A stretch of DNA of 64,000 nt from Paramacrobiotus metropolitanus. Taxonomy: Eukaryota; Tardigrada; Eutardigrada; Parachela; Macrobiotidae. Under the pieces are notes generated by a model. It did not search any database and had not been told where the DNA came from. It saw only the letters and a program-made list of their open reading frames with translations. Position numbers and translations under genes: made by a program. The DNA lies in the NCBI RefSeq assembly GCF_019649055.1, contig NW_026570233.1, positions 1,775,723-1,839,722 of the forward strand, given 5' to 3'. This document shows positions 24,405 through 36,256 of this stretch, one piece after another (the stretch's first letter is position 1; the number at the start of each line of letters is the position of its first letter).

Positions 24405-25593
24405 GTAAGACTTCGACACAAAAAAATCTCTTCCAATCCACTTGTATTCATGGAGCATATTCTGTGTTGTCATGCAAAGTAAACTTCACAAAAAAACAAG
24501 CGATGTTAACGTATATGTGTATAAAAACGATCATTCTAACCATTCACCATCAACAACACACAGCACCTTTACAAGTTAAAATAAGCTAAAAAAATTTTTG
24601 TTGCTTATTTGGTTTGGAAAATGCTAGGCCGGTCCATGCGGGATTTCTTTCTTTCACATCTGCCTGAGGTGTACTGGGCTGAGAAATTCTGGTTGCATCG
24701 CATTCGCAGGAATTATTCTAAACAACTGTTACCTGGTTCATTGGTGGCGTAAAATTATTAGCACCAGACCAATCATTGTTCCTGTCGTAAGCCAGAAGTA
24801 TGTACGTTATATACAGTCCCAGTATCTGTCGGCAATAAAACGACAGAGGTCGTCAGAATGCACCTAGTATAAAGGCCACGTTACCTTACCGATACCACGG
24901 TCTGTCGATTTAAAAGGAAGCATGAACCCAGAGTAAGGACAGTGGGATTATTCTGCATGTTGTTCAGCTGGAGCATATAACGATCTCTTTGCTCTGGGAA
25001 ATCTTCCCGTTGTAGGATGTGGTTGAACGTTGCGTGAAACTCACTAACCTAGCAGGTAACCAAAAGCTGCGTCAACATACCTGTCAACGTTTTTTCATTT
25101 GAAGGTATTGCAGCAAAATAATGGATGCAGCATTTATTCAAGTTCAGGTTGGACGAGAAAATGATTTTAAATGCATTACCATCCTCGAGCCTGTGGAAGC
25201 TAAACAGTCAAAACTATATACAGTACAGTAACACAGGGCGTTGCCCGATGTATCTGTACGTACATAACACTGAAAAGATATAATTTGTTGCAGCAACTAA
25301 TTTGTTGCTGCTTTAGTTAAAGGTCTCTTTTGAACAATTGTCTGACCGAATACAGAAACCCTAACGGAAACTATGTATGGATTCCGTGTGTTTTTCGATT
25401 TAGAAGTTTTAGCTTTAGGCTTCCTGAACTTCCAAAGGTGCTTAGAGAGAGGGTTATACAGCAGAGGAGGCTTACTTATATTGTGAAGGAGGCTCTAAAA
25501 TTTTCTAAGCATTTAAGCTAACGCTATTGCGTAACTTCGTTTACAACAAGAGGCTTCTAATACGGACGAAGTTACTACTTACTAATACTGCAT
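24405..25593. other. No gene recognised
   Basis: Mixed-composition sequence downstream of both the Cys-rich exon and the receptor gene. No supported exon. Confidence 0.3.
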
Positions 25594-26728
25594 TTACACG
25601 ATATTAAGGGACAGAGAAATCCCCTGGACTGCTCGCACTAGGCGTCGGCTGCATTGAATTTTTGAACTGTAGCACCAAGGAAGGCATATAATTATGGTAG
25701 GGGAGGCTTCGGATGTGAAAAACGCGGTATATGCAATAAAATAATGCTAATAAAATATACGACTGAGCAGTATAACGGGCGATCACTACCAGTGACTACC
25801 TATAACAGCTTTCTAGAGGATTACTAACTTGGTCGCTCAAGAAAACGTAGCAGCTGGTTCGTATTATAACCTGCACGATGCACGCAGCTCCAGCGGCCAC
25901 CATTGGAAAATCACCCCCTCTGATGTATGTTGCGGTATTGTATACCCATCCAACGATATCATACACATAAGCAACCATCAGCACCAATCCTGTCACTTTA
26001 TCTAGATCCAGCACAATAAGACCAATTGTCCGAAATTTAGATAGGCATTTGTCAACATTTTCCGGCTTTGTCGCACTGGACAGCTCCCGTGCAATTTTCC
26101 TGATGCAGAGGGCGCACATGACCGCAACCGCTGCCAGGTACGTCAACGCCGTGAGAATTCCCCACGTGGAGAATTCCCCAGCGATTTCCAGACAAACCAA
26201 ACAAATGTATGTTGATCGGTTGTTAAAGCCGAACAGTGTCGATAATTCTGTTGCTATCTGGCCACCGATGCTGCTCTGTTGGGTTTCCGAATACACGAAC
26301 ACAAACTGCTGAACGACGATTAAGGTCAATAAGCCCGCTGTAATGATGAGAACCAAACGCTGCGACTGCTTGTCCAGATGCGGTTCTAGTAAAAAAAGAC
26401 TTCGCTTAACCAAGGTGGTCACTTGTCCGAAACGTTGCGTGATGACGACGTTCAGAAGTGGTATATTGATGAACGCTAAGGACATACAGGCGGCGTTCAG
26501 TAATTCCGGTGGTGTGCCATCTTGATGGCGAAATTTATACGCGGTGGTGAGAAACGCTAAAAGGATGTTGCTAGGCCATAAAATCGCAGCCCAAACAATA
26601 AAAAGTATCTTTGATGTCTGAAACGAATTTCCTGAGATATGTCCTGGATAGCATGCTGTAATGTGCAGAATCGACTCCAAAGAATGAAGTGCCTTCCATA
26701 AATGGTTGCTTTTCTGTCCTACGGTCAT
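25594..26728 (-). CDS. Gustatory-receptor-like seven-helix membrane protein
   Basis: The main exon is 25800-26728 from ATG 26728. A short last exon at 25594-25666 is reached by a 133-base intron (donor GTAGTC, acceptor GCTACAG); the spliced product is 333 aa. The frame also reaches a TAG if the intron is retained. Hydrophobic segments recur (FIVWAAILWPSNILLAFL, LVLIITAGLLTLIVVQQFVF, LTALTYLAAVAVMCALCI, VTGLVLMVAYVYDIVGWV, VAAGAACIVQVIIRTSCYVF). There are long cytoplasmic-type loops and no GPCR class A motifs such as CWxP or NPxxY. This layout suits the invertebrate gustatory receptor-like superfamily, ligand-gated cation channels of chemosensation (family knowledge). The assignment is by overall pattern only. 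The upstream flank is shared head to head with a GPCR gene at 28.3 kb. Confidence 0.6.
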
Positions 26729-28252
26729 CTTCGTGCGCTACTCTGTGAATTGATTTCCACTGATGTACACAACTTCATTCACAACTATTCATTAAAGTGC
26801 GAAAATTGGAAAGCACAAGCGTTTCAGTCCTCTATTCCGTTTGAGCACGCTATTCCCACAAGCAAATCATGTTGACATCGCAGAATATTTTTTCCGGCGT
26901 CAGCGTTAAACTTTCTGCCTGGTTTGAAAACGGTTATTGAACCATAGCCATTTCTTTTGAAGATAGCGATCCGTTTGCCCTTACATAGTTTGTTTTGTGG
27001 TCTCGATAATGGTAGCAGTAATCACGTGGTCGGATCACTCTGAAGGTCATCGTTTCTCAAAAGGAAGCTCAAAAATATTTCCATCAGCGCAGTAGTAATA
27101 AGGAAAATAGGTAGCATCCAATTAGTGACGCAGCTGCCGCTGGCTATTTGTTCTGCAAAAGTATTTTTCGGAGACGCAAATTTTACTATAAACCAAAGAC
27201 AGGAGCCAGGAAACGGAATAAACTACAAAATGATTTATTAACTTTACAACTGAATGGAAACAAACGCTTTCGATCGCTCTGCAGATTTTTAGAGCAAACG
27301 TCCGCGCTTATTGCCCTCTTCACGAAGATACAACTCTTAGCGTTCATGTTGTAAGACGATCGCTTGCCGAACTTTAGAAATATGCGTCATAATTACTGAA
27401 TCTTGCATCGGGCAACCTAATTAATTTTGCGAACCACGTTCAGTGATCAGAAAACGTAAAGAGCTATTCTCACACCGTTGTTAAAATACAGATACACTAA
27501 CGATTTACCGCTGCGAAAAATACTATCGATTTTATCATCTAGTAGCGCTGACGGAGGTAACTTAATTATTGAATTATAATTACTCCGCCGGTGACCGCAA
27601 AACATTAAATAGCATTCGTAACGTTAGTAGCTTTTTTTAGTAGTTTTAGCCTGCATCTCGAATATGCTGTATTTGGCTTCTCCCAAGTCTTACACTACCC
27701 ACAATAACAGCTAAAGACGCCGTAAAGCCGCTAGTTTTGTGGAACAGCATTAATTTTTACATTATAAATGCCCTTCGTTTTATGCTCCGTAAGCCGCCAA
27801 CGCTCATTTATCAAACAAAATTTGTTTTCGTCGCACTGTACACTGTCTTGATCACGACGTGTTAATTGATTCGACACGGGTATTTCACAGATATAACGCA
27901 ATTATGACGCGGATGTGATCGAAGCACGACCTGTTTACCGCATTCTCTACATTTATTCGAAAGCAATTTACTAATGAATCAAAGAAACTTTTTCGGACAT
28001 CCAGAATAAAAGCTTCCGCTGTCGATCATTTCAACATTGCGTACTGCAAGATCACCGCACTACAATTATGACAGGAAAACAATTACGGCGCATTCGGACC
28101 AATCATCCTCGGGTTTCTCTGAGAGCAAATTCTTGGTAATATGGAAATATTTACCGCGGGGGTGCAATTGATCCTGTTTCACCGGTCACACCACCAACCG
28201 GAAAGGCAGCTACCTTGCTATAAAGTCAGAAAGTAAAATGCGCCGTTTCGAG
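26729..28252. other. Divergent intergenic region
   Basis: This is the spacer between the gustatory-receptor-like gene (leftward) and the GPCR gene (rightward). It probably holds both promoters. No other gene was seen; a plus-strand frame at 27148-27354 looks non-coding. Confidence 0.4.
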
Positions 28253-28260
28253 TATAAAAG
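28253..28260 (+). promoter_or_regulatory. TATA box of the two-exon GPCR gene
   Basis: TATAAAAG lies 77 bases upstream of the ATG at 28330, leaving room for a start site near 28280. Confidence 0.5.
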
Positions 28261-28329
28261 CAGTTGCTCTTTCATTTCTGTTCGGTTTCCACCAACCGAT
28301 CGCAACATTTTTTCGTCAACATTGCTATC

Positions 28330-29401
28330 ATGGCAAACAACAGTTCATTCCGGATTCTCAACGCATCGCTTCCCGCCTGCAACTCCTTAATTAATCTCCA
28401 CAAATGGGACCCTGCTACTATCATGACATTGTCCATAAATGTGCTAATATTCGCGACCAATGCCTTTGTCTTGGTCGTGTACATTGCTAACTTTCGCCTG
28501 TGCCGGAATTTTCATATTTATGTTGTCTCCTTGCTGTTCTCCAACTTTCTTTTCGCTGCAGTTTTCGGACCAACGGATGCCTTCTTTCATTTATCCGACA
28601 TCTGGTGTCTGGGTCGGGATTTGTGTAATCTGCACTTATACGCCACATGGACACTACCGACCGTTCCGATTTTTGTTCACACAGCTATCGCCATTAACCG
28701 CTTCGCTGCTATCACCTTTCCGGTGCAATACCGTCTCCTGCACACTACCCGCGTCGCCCTAGTGATTAACGCTATTTGCTGGATTGCAGCGCATGCCGTG
28801 GCTTTCCCCGTTGTTATCGTGGACGCGCTAGTTTATCGCGAGCCGGAAACCAAGGCTGGATGCCACATTAATTTCCCCAAGTCAATACCCCAGCAGGCGT
28901 ATTTGTACATGGCACAGGCGGTCAATTTGGTCACTTTGCTCGTAATGCTCGGCTTGTTTCCCGTCGTTGTGGTTGTTCGGCGGAGACGTTTAAAAAAACT
29001 GAGGACAATGCGTTCGTCCAGGATTCAACCTACCGGTAATCAAACGTTGCTATTAATGCTGATACGAGTATATTGCCACTTAAATAATTCACGGTTTGTA
29101 ATCATAATTTTCAGATGAAAATATACAGCCAGCCGATCATACGCCCCCTCTAAGCAAAAGCACATGTACAGCAGCCGAACAATCGGAAAAATATGGTTTC
29201 AGATTACTAGCTCTACTGACCGTCAGCATCTTTGTGTGCTGGGCTGTCGCCGTTGTGCTGTATCCATTCTTTGCTTTCATACAAAACGCCAAAGTTGTAT
29301 TTTTCTGGCTGCGCATGCTGTACGAAGTGCAACCGATACTGGATCCAATTATTTTCGCGCTAGCACTACCTGAATTGCGCCAAGCACTGTTTAGAAGATG
29401 A
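28330..29401 (+). CDS. Rhodopsin-type GPCR, orphan (2 exons)
   Basis: Exons 28330-29035 and 29115-29401 join through a 79-base intron (donor GGTAATC, acceptor TTTTCAG) to 330 aa. The N-terminus carries Asn-linked glycosylation sites (NNSS, NAS). Seven hydrophobic segments are present. TM3 ends AIAINRFAAITFP, so the usual DRY is NRF. TM6 holds FVCWAVAVV, a CWxP variant. TM7 ends LDPIIFALALPELR, a DPxxF variant of NPxxY. Cys residues before TM3 and in the second loop can pair. Class A receptors signal through G proteins at the plasma membrane; the ligand is unknown. I chose ATG 28330 because upstream frame extension has no ATG and the TATA box sits just upstream. The intron was confirmed by TM6/TM7 continuing in frame. 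Confidence 0.85.
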
Positions 29402-29568
29402 TAATCGGCTCGTACGTTACATCGTATTTCTTTACCTTCCAAGTTTTCACGGTATGAACAAACTTTGGACATCACAGAAACCTTCTCATTCAACTTTTGG
29501 TTCCAAAGTTTTTTCTTTGTTTGATGAATAGCTCGGTCTAGACAGTAGCCATTCCTTCCCGTGTAAGT

Positions 29569-30134
29569 ATGGATTTAATTCATTACCCATCAAATTCAAG
29601 ACATTCAGCTACCGTTTGCAAAGTAAATTTTTTTCTCTCTGTGGATTTCTATTTCGGCCTACCATTATGGTCTAGGAGCAGTGTGTACGTACTTCTTCGT
29701 ACGTTCATCGCCATATTAGGGGGCATCCATAAATTACGTATGCAGAAAACCACGATTTTTTCACCCCTCCCTCCCCCTTCGTAGCGGTCCGTCACGTTTG
29801 CTTGACCTCCCCTGGTTCGCTCAATCGTAACACATGGAGCTGACCACCCCCTCCCCCCTGAGTTCGCCGGGGCCGTCACAGCTTGTCACGTTTTTTGGAC
29901 CCGTCCCTCCCTGGTTCGCTGCGTACGTAATTTATGGATCCCCCCTTATACTTCTTAATACAAGAATTATACTACCATTGTTTGTTGTTTATTTTGACAT
30001 CTGTATGCTATGGTGTGGCTGTTTTACGACTATATGCCTGCTTCTTGAGACAAACCACACCGAAGAAGTTTCCTTCGCATCGGAAAGTTTCACTAACAGC
30101 GCGTCAGGAGATGGTGCAACGTGCAATCCTTTGA
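29569..30134 (+). pseudogene. Membrane receptor remnant split by a short transposon
   Basis: The left part ends in RSSVYVLLRTFIAIL at about 29718. The right part starts at 29946 with FLIQELYYHCLLFILTSVCY and continues to a TGA at 30132-30134. If the 227-base element between them and one TTA are ignored, the frame is continuous across the site. The hydrophobic segment followed by a basic loop resembles TM5 plus loop 3 of a seven-helix receptor. No intact start or further helices are visible, so I treat it as a decayed receptor copy. It sits beside two intact receptor genes. Confidence 0.35.
29719..29945. mobile_element. Short inverted-repeat transposon (MITE), TTA target duplication
   Basis: The left end GGGGGCATCCATAAATTACG and the right end (reverse complement GGGGGGATCCATAAATTACG) form terminal inverted repeats of about 27 bases. 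TTA flanks both sides. The interior is C-rich and non-coding. A 3-base TTA duplication is typical of PIF/Harbinger-group elements (family knowledge), but the superfamily is not proven. Confidence 0.75.
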
Positions 30135-30462
30135 TCACCAAGATACAGGATGCTTTTACAGATTTATTTGAAAAAGTTTACTCAGCTAGCAAGCAAAACT
30201 AAAATTGTGCCCGGCACTTATGAATGCCGTCAAGTTTCGTTGTCTTTCGGCGGGCAACAGCAAATAACTGCCCAATATTCAAAGGTCACGACTTAAAAAT
30301 TCCTCAACTTTGTACGTACAACACATCTATAAATTAATGTGTTTCATGTTGGCTGACACACTGGTTTCGAAGCGCTAATTATGGTCGATGCGTTATCTCA
30401 TTAAGATCAATCATTATTATACGTTAAGATCATCGTTATACAGTACTTCAAGAACATGCGGT
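30135..30462. other. Intergenic
   Basis: No supported gene; this is the 3' flank of the kinase gene that reads toward it. Confidence 0.4.
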
Positions 30463-31669
30463 TCACTCTTGCTCGTAGCACAGATAGCCATGCCGGTCAC
30501 TGAGTAACTGGACTGCAGTTCTGCGATTTTCCATGGTAAACTGCAGGCAGGATTTCATAAAATTAATCACCAGTATGTCCGCCGTCGTGTTTCCCAAATC
30601 TGGTATCTTTGGTCGTGCTTGGTGCTCTGCAACTTGATACATTATTTGCTGACGCTGGGTAAAAGTCTGCTCGCCGTACGATCCTTCCCAGTCCTCCATT
30701 GCACCAATCGGTTCTTTCCATTTCCGTATTATTGGATGCGCTCCTGTGCATAACTGTATAGCTACACAACCCACACTCCAAATATCGGTTTTATCAGATA
30801 TCGTTACCGCTGATGCACAGTCATTTCCGAGCATTGCCGCACACAGCATCAACTCGGGAGCAGCATATCGCGCCGTAAAATCCACACTCTGTACTCTGCC
30901 TTGCCGCTCCCCGTTCATTGCCGAACCTTCGAAGTCGACGATCACAAGAGAGTGTCGTTTGCGCTGTCTCAGAAGAATGTTTTCCGGTTTGATGTCGCAG
31001 TGAATTATTCCGAAAGAGTGGATGTAGCAGAGACCAGCTAATAGATCCCGAAGAAATTTTTGAATGATAGCATGTGGAGTAAACAGGGTGGCTTTTGTTT
31101 GTTGATTCGGATCAGCTAGTCTTCTTTGCACCCACTGGCTCAGATCTCCACCTGTATTACAATCAAGCGGAAGGTTTATTCAGTTGTAGCATATTTATGT
31201 ACGGTATCGTAAACTTTCACTGACTTCGCGGTGAAAGGATGACCAAATCTGCGCAGCACAAATTTGATCATCCTTAGTTAGAATAAGGAAATCATTTGCA
31301 TTGGTTCAGTTCGTGTAACCCAGGTAGATGCTGGATAGTTACAGCCGTTAAATTACCTGTATGGTATTCAGTTGAAATACGGTAGAGAATCAGGCTGTTA
31401 ACAGCAACCTGCCGCATTGCCAATCCAAAATATTTCGTCATATTTGAGTGACTAAGATTCCTTAGTGTCTCGATTTTCTCTCGAACCACGGCATCAAAAT
31501 CGTTTTTATTATTTTCGTATTGCAGTTCTTTCAGTAGGAAGTCTACATCGCCGAGATATGCACGGTAGAACTTGGCTTTCGTCTGCGCCGATAAATTATC
31601 CAATCTAATCGGGTTTGGGAAGGTTAAGGAATAATGTGGGATTAGTTGTTCCCATTGGGGCAGCTCCAT
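30463..31669 (-). CDS. Protein kinase, MAP3K-like, with DFE in place of DFG
   Basis: Exons 31357-31669 and 30463-31151 join through a 205-base intron (donor GTAATT, acceptor TTACAG) to 333 aa from ATG 31669. The N-lobe has FLLKEL (beta-3 lysine) and REKIETLRNLSHSNMTKYFG (helix C and beta-4). The C-lobe has the catalytic loop HCDIKPENILL, then VIVDFEGSA where DFG is normal, TARYAAPELM (APE) and SDKTDIWSVGC. HCD keeps the catalytic Asp and DFE keeps the magnesium-binding Asp, so activity is possible but not certain. The domain fills almost the whole protein, with no regulatory region. It resembles STE/MAP3K-type kinases by eye. A related half-kinase gene lies head to head at 32.05 kb. Confidence 0.85.
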
Positions 31670-32052
31670 TACTTGTACATACAGCAGTCTGTGCGCTATA
31701 ATAAAACCTTTCGATCAAGAAAATCATACAATTATTTACCTAACGTTGTAAGAGTGAAGTCGATTACCTTGCTGTATTGCATTTCAAAGGGGAATATGTG
31801 CAGTAGAAGTTCCGATTTGCTCATTGTCATACCTCAATCTCTGTGCGCTTATCTTGTCAGCCGATAACGCCATCCTTATCAGGAACCACGTAGGTTTTAT
31901 CCGGCCTTGGTACTCGCAAATTTAAGTGCGAACGCATGCGTCGTTAATTGTTAGGAAGGTTCTTTAATTGTATCGCTGTCGTCACATCGTCACAACAGAG
32001 AACAACATTGGTACAATTACAGTTTACAAGTATAATTTATTAATTTTGCCAT
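31670..32052. other. Divergent promoter region between two kinase-like genes
   Basis: A 383-base spacer between head-to-head kinase-like genes, probably carrying both promoters. No clear TATA box was seen. Confidence 0.4.
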
Positions 32053-33991
32053 ATGGCTTTAGACAGCGACGAGCCTCATGGTTACTCCAGACGACGGTCA
32101 GGATCTTTTTGCAATAACACCATCCTTACGAGAAAAAATCAAGTTTCAGTGGAAGAACTCATTCGCTGCCCTTCCCTGTTTCCGAACGTTACCGGCTTGG
32201 AGCGATCTCAAGCAAACTCCAAATCTTTGTCAACAATTGAACGACTGTGGATTGCTGATGCGATACTGCAGCAGTTAAGTCATTTACGCTTAAACAACAC
32301 ATGTGCCTTAGATTTCCGTCCTGACCAGGTGCACATTACCCGCAAAAGAGTACGTTTCCGAAAGCAGAATCCTCTTTTGTTCGCCGAAGAATACATAAAA
32401 TGTCATCGCGACGAAGCGTTTCGCGTCCTGTTGTACAGCGCTCCAGAATGCATTCGCGGTGATATTGCAAGCAGCCATTACAGTGACAGTTATAGTGCCG
32501 CTTGCCTTTGCTTGTATGTGCTCAGCGGAAGAGATCCAGAATATTACCAACGGAAGTCTATGGAAGGCAAGATATCGATAAACCATGGGAAGAACGCATA
32601 CGCTGCCATTTCGGTAATGGTTGGTAAGGAGCAATACACTCCAGAATTTGCGCTCTTGTGTCGGAATAACTCAGAGTTGGAATCATTCTTCTATGAAGCT
32701 TTTCACCAGTTTCGTGGAAGATCAACGGTAGCACAGTTACGGAGACGGTTGTTTCTAGCCTGTAAAGCGGTGCTGTATGAAATAAAAGAAACGGACGCAG
32801 CAAACTCTGACATACATGGATATAGCAGTTTAGCCCTTGTTAATCCTGTGTTAATGTGGTCGTCACACCGGGTAAAGCTGCACCGACGCAATGAGGAAAG
32901 GAAAAATATCATGAAGGAAAAGATCTCCAGACACAATGCAATCCGCGAACGGGAGCGAAAGCGTTTTCATCAGCTAATACACGATTCAAACAACGAAACG
33001 GAATCCCAAAGAAAGCTCCGGCAAGAGAAAATGCGTATGGAGCAGACACGCGCTGAAACCCACTTCGACCACGGGCGCAAACAGTGCGAATGGGTGCTGA
33101 ATAGTATAGCTTGGAGTATGTCACGAATTGACCAGGAAATGATGGGCATCGTTCAACAGTTGCGCCAACCAGTTACAGAGCGCGAAAAGAAGGTAGAGTT
33201 CGTTAACAGAATGAATTTGGACATTTACCAGGACAACTCGATCTTGCTAGTCAGAATAAAAGAAACCGAGAAAAGTGTACTTCGAATGCTACTGGGAAAA
33301 GGTCAGCAACCGACAATGTCCGTTGCCAGCAAAGTACGGGAACTTGCTTTACAGAAGGAATGGGAGAAAGCCGAAAACCATTCTTATACTTCTGAATACA
33401 AAACGGCTTTGGATAACCCTTATGCCAGTTTCACTTTGAAGGCAATTGAATTTCAGAAGTGGTCCGCAGAAAATATTCTGAAGATGTTGGCGCTTCTGAT
33501 ATGCAAAGGTATTCCTAAAGATTTGGTTGTTATCAGCGATGAAAAAATCGATCAGCCATTAGTGTCGCTGGCATTGCTGGGAATCGACAGTACTCTGGTT
33601 GTGATTCTGACCAAGGAATTTGATGAGCTGCCAGAAAACAGGAGCAAGAGCCACAACATTGACTGAGAATGTAACAGATCTCAACAAAGTTCAAGATTTA
33701 TCCATGCACAAGATTATTCGCGATTTCCGTCTTGGAGAGCCAATCACCAATCTTGACGACATTGAATCAGTTGTCTGCAGAAGAAAAGCAGCCGGCATTA
33801 GGCCTTTTCAAGTTCTGGTGGGCAAAGTGGGAAAACGGTTCGCTGTTGCAGAACGTCATGACTACAGCACTGAAGCTATCTTCCGCTTCATTTACATCTA
33901 TGCGGTTGTATACAAGAAAGATGTTGGTGGATTTATGAAATACGCTAGTTTATCGGAAATCAATAGACCAATCAAACGCTTAAACGGCTGA
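32053..33991 (+). CDS. Half-kinase (C-lobe only) protein with coiled coil, frameshifted
   Basis: ATG 32053 opens a 537-codon frame ending at TGA 33664-33666. Residues about 60-240 resemble a kinase C-lobe: ERLWIADAILQQLSHL (helix E), LDFRPDQVHIT where HRDxKxxN is expected, LYSAPECIRG (APE) and SDSYSAACLCLYVLSG. The N-lobe and the catalytic residues are absent, so it should be inactive. Residues about 275-340 are rich in Lys, Glu and Arg, coiled-coil-like (RNEERKNIMKEKISRHNAIR). Near 33620-33660 coding character moves to another frame that continues to 33991 (DFRLGEPITNLDDIESV, SLSEINRPIKR). A one-base indel explains this best; a 33509-33641 intron is possible on paper but would remove well-formed coding sequence. 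It may be a young pseudogene or carry an assembly error. Confidence 0.65.
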
Positions 33992-34730
33992 TGGAAAGTT
34001 TGTGGCGACAACTAGATCTCTTATTCTGTTAGGAGTGTTGCGCGGTGTCCCAGAGCGATCGAGTTGTCCAATGGTCAGGCCCGGCAGCTGCCGGTGATTA
34101 TATTGTGTTTCCTAATGATTCTTGTGCGTACAGTATTACTGGGTGTTGAGACAAAATCAGAAGTGCTACAAAAAGACAACTGAACACAACTAAAGTGGGC
34201 ATGTGGAAGTTCTTGGCTATGCGACACTCATAAAATGATAAACATTGACATAGTGTTCGCACTTCTCTACGTGTTACTTTTATGCCTGCATTGGTGCATA
34301 AGAGAAATACAGTATAATGTAGACGGGATACAATAATCCTGCACGTTTCTAACGTACAAAAACCCAATTGGTAGAAACTGCATACGACTACAGTCGTGAA
34401 CCGCAACGTTCCGCTTCTTGCAGTAGGCTAACAATTAAGAGGTCGCGCACGCTTTATTGGCTGTTACAGCGGTTCCGCCAATTTGTTATGTACATGCGTG
34501 GAACATGTAAACATGGGCATTGTTAAATGTCACACCATAATATTATAGGCAGCTGACACAACAAGAAAGCACTAATTTTGATAAAGCGAATGCCGGAACA
34601 AAATGTCAGATGGGTAAATAAGTTGGACCGTAAACGGCAATCTATTGCCATTATAAGAGCAAGTGCGCGACGACCGCAATGGCCGTGGTTTGCTGGTTGG
34701 CGAGCTTAAAATTATTGACTTGTGTTGGTA
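33992..34730. other. Intergenic; right part duplicated at 39.5-40.1 kb
   Basis: No gene. From about 34440 the sequence matches 39480-40150 in patches (for example ACAAGGTCACT and GACCTGGCA), marking the 3' flank of a duplicated gene. Confidence 0.45.
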
Positions 34731-35156
34731 TTACCCGACAAGGTCACTAAAGACCTGGCAAGATATTTCTCCTTTGCAGGCCCGATTGCACTTGCCGCAG
34801 CATTCTTTTACAGCCCGCTCCGCACTCGGTTCTTTCTTTTTCCCGTCGCCGACGGCGCACAGATAAGTGCCTCCTTCGTTCACACAGCGCGTGGACTGTC
34901 GGCAATTGTGGGTGCAGTCCTTACAAGGTTGGAAGCTGGGTTCTCCGTGGCAACGGCATCCGCGGAAATCTCTGCAGAGAAGGATGAAAATTATTACGCA
35001 GGCTCGTGTCCCATGAACTAATAATTACTTGCATATATGCCGGCGCTAACCGTTCATTTGTAAAAAAGCGCATACGTACTTGGTTCGGGCCGACGCGAAC
35101 TCAATGATCATGCCGATGACAATAACGACGGCAATGAATACCATTGGTGCCTTCAT
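34731..35156 (-). CDS. Secreted 12-Cys peptide (2 exons), intact copy
   Basis: Exons 35080-35156 and 34731-34971 (donor GTACGTATG, acceptor TTCTCTGCAG, phase 2) join to 105 aa. Residues 1-23 form a signal peptide (MKAPMVFIAVVIVIGMIIEF). The mature part is basic and has twelve cysteines: GCRCHGEPSFQPCKDC, HNCRQSTRCVNEGGTYLC, then ECCGKCNRACKG and SCQVF before TAA. It should be exported and disulfide-bonded. I do not recognise the fold; protease inhibitor, antimicrobial or matrix roles are all open. The paralog at 41 kb shares about two-thirds of residues by eye. TATAAATA lies about 135 bases upstream. Confidence 0.8.
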
Positions 35157-35289
35157 CTTAAAAATTGCCGCTTATTCCCTACACCTTTTCGAAAATATTT
35201 TGAAACTCGAGAAAGGAGGTATAATAAAACACTCACATAAACTTCTATCGAATATCGAAGCATGAATTGGAGCCGCAATTCAGGCCCAG

Positions 35290-35297
35290 TATAAATA
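35290..35297 (-). promoter_or_regulatory. TATA-like box of the intact 12-Cys gene
   Basis: TATAAATA (TATTTATA on the gene strand) lies about 135 bases upstream of ATG 35156. The same box and its flank recur at 44180, supporting a promoter role. Confidence 0.4.
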
Positions 35298-35690
35298 GTA
35301 GATCTCTAATAGCTACCCAGGGTATGCGCTTAGTTTGCTAACTTTGCTTAGGGGCATTATGAAATGGTGATACAATCATCGTTGCAGTCTGAGTACAGCG
35401 ACATCCACATTAACTATCAATAGGTGTCACTTTACTGAGACCATAATTATTAGTAATTAATGTCGCTTAAAAATTCCTAATAACGGGTTTAGGTGAATAT
35501 TAGCATTAAAAACACAATAGCAGATCCGTAAACACGACAATTCCATTAGTTAAAAAATCTCTTAGTCATCCGCTTGCCGTTGGTTATTGTTTTCGTAGAT
35601 ATCCACCGAGGCAGGAAATACTTGATACATGATTAGTTATGATTATTCTGCGGCAGACACGAAAGGAACGATCCCCAACGCCAAAAGTGA

Positions 35691-35811
35691 ACCATGTTAC
35701 TACGGTATTACGACTATTGCAAAACGACCCTCGTACGCCGAAGAAACGACGGTGAGTTGCTTCGTTGAAGCGACACTCGGGGTTTCTTCGCTTCCACTGT
35801 AGTAACATGGT
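35691..35811. repeat. 121-base hairpin-forming sequence
   Basis: Perfect 13-base arms ACCATGTTACTAC and GTAGTAACATGGT enclose nested pairings (CGAAGAAAC with GTTTCTTCG; GAG...TTGCTTC with GAAGCG...CTC). It could be a foldback MITE remnant or a structured RNA. Confidence 0.5.
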
Positions 35812-36256
35812 GGTTGAAACAAACCGTAATGCGACCGTCGTAATTGGCATCGGTAGCGTAGCGTTGTGGTAACTATGGTGGTGCTACGGTAGGGATATAC
35901 TACGGTTGTTTTACAGTGGTAAGCCTTATTCGTAATTTATTATAGGTAATTACTCGTACAACTTGAAACCAAATCAAATGCCAACACTGCAGTTATATTT
36001 GAACTTTAATAATTATTATATCATCTGCAAATCGTTAAATCAACAACAATTTATATACGTAAATTATCTATATTGAAAACAAAATATATATATTTTCATT
36101 AACACATTTCCACAAGGCAGTTCAAAGGTGTACAGTAAATCCGCCAGAAAAAAACGGTGTATAACAGAGGCAGCCATAAGTCGGCTGTCCGTGATGATCT
36201 CAGCGAGGGAGGGCGGTCAGATGAAGATCCTGTCTGTTGAGGAAATTCCGAAAAAT

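Larger units (their letters stand above)
34440..35560. repeat. Segmental duplication, copy A (around the 12-Cys gene)
   Basis: This block contains the intact 12-Cys secreted-protein gene with both flanks. Copy B spans about 39480-44410 and is stretched by insertions. The matches include the coding exons, the 3' flank and an upstream block (35284-35540 against 44180-44410) starting with TATAAATAG and including GGGGCATT and ACACGACAATT. Confidence 0.7.

Noticed and set aside
33509-33641. Intron joining the two half-kinase frames
   Set aside because: GT and AG exist in the right phase, but the acceptor has no pyrimidine tract and the removed segment reads as good coding sequence.
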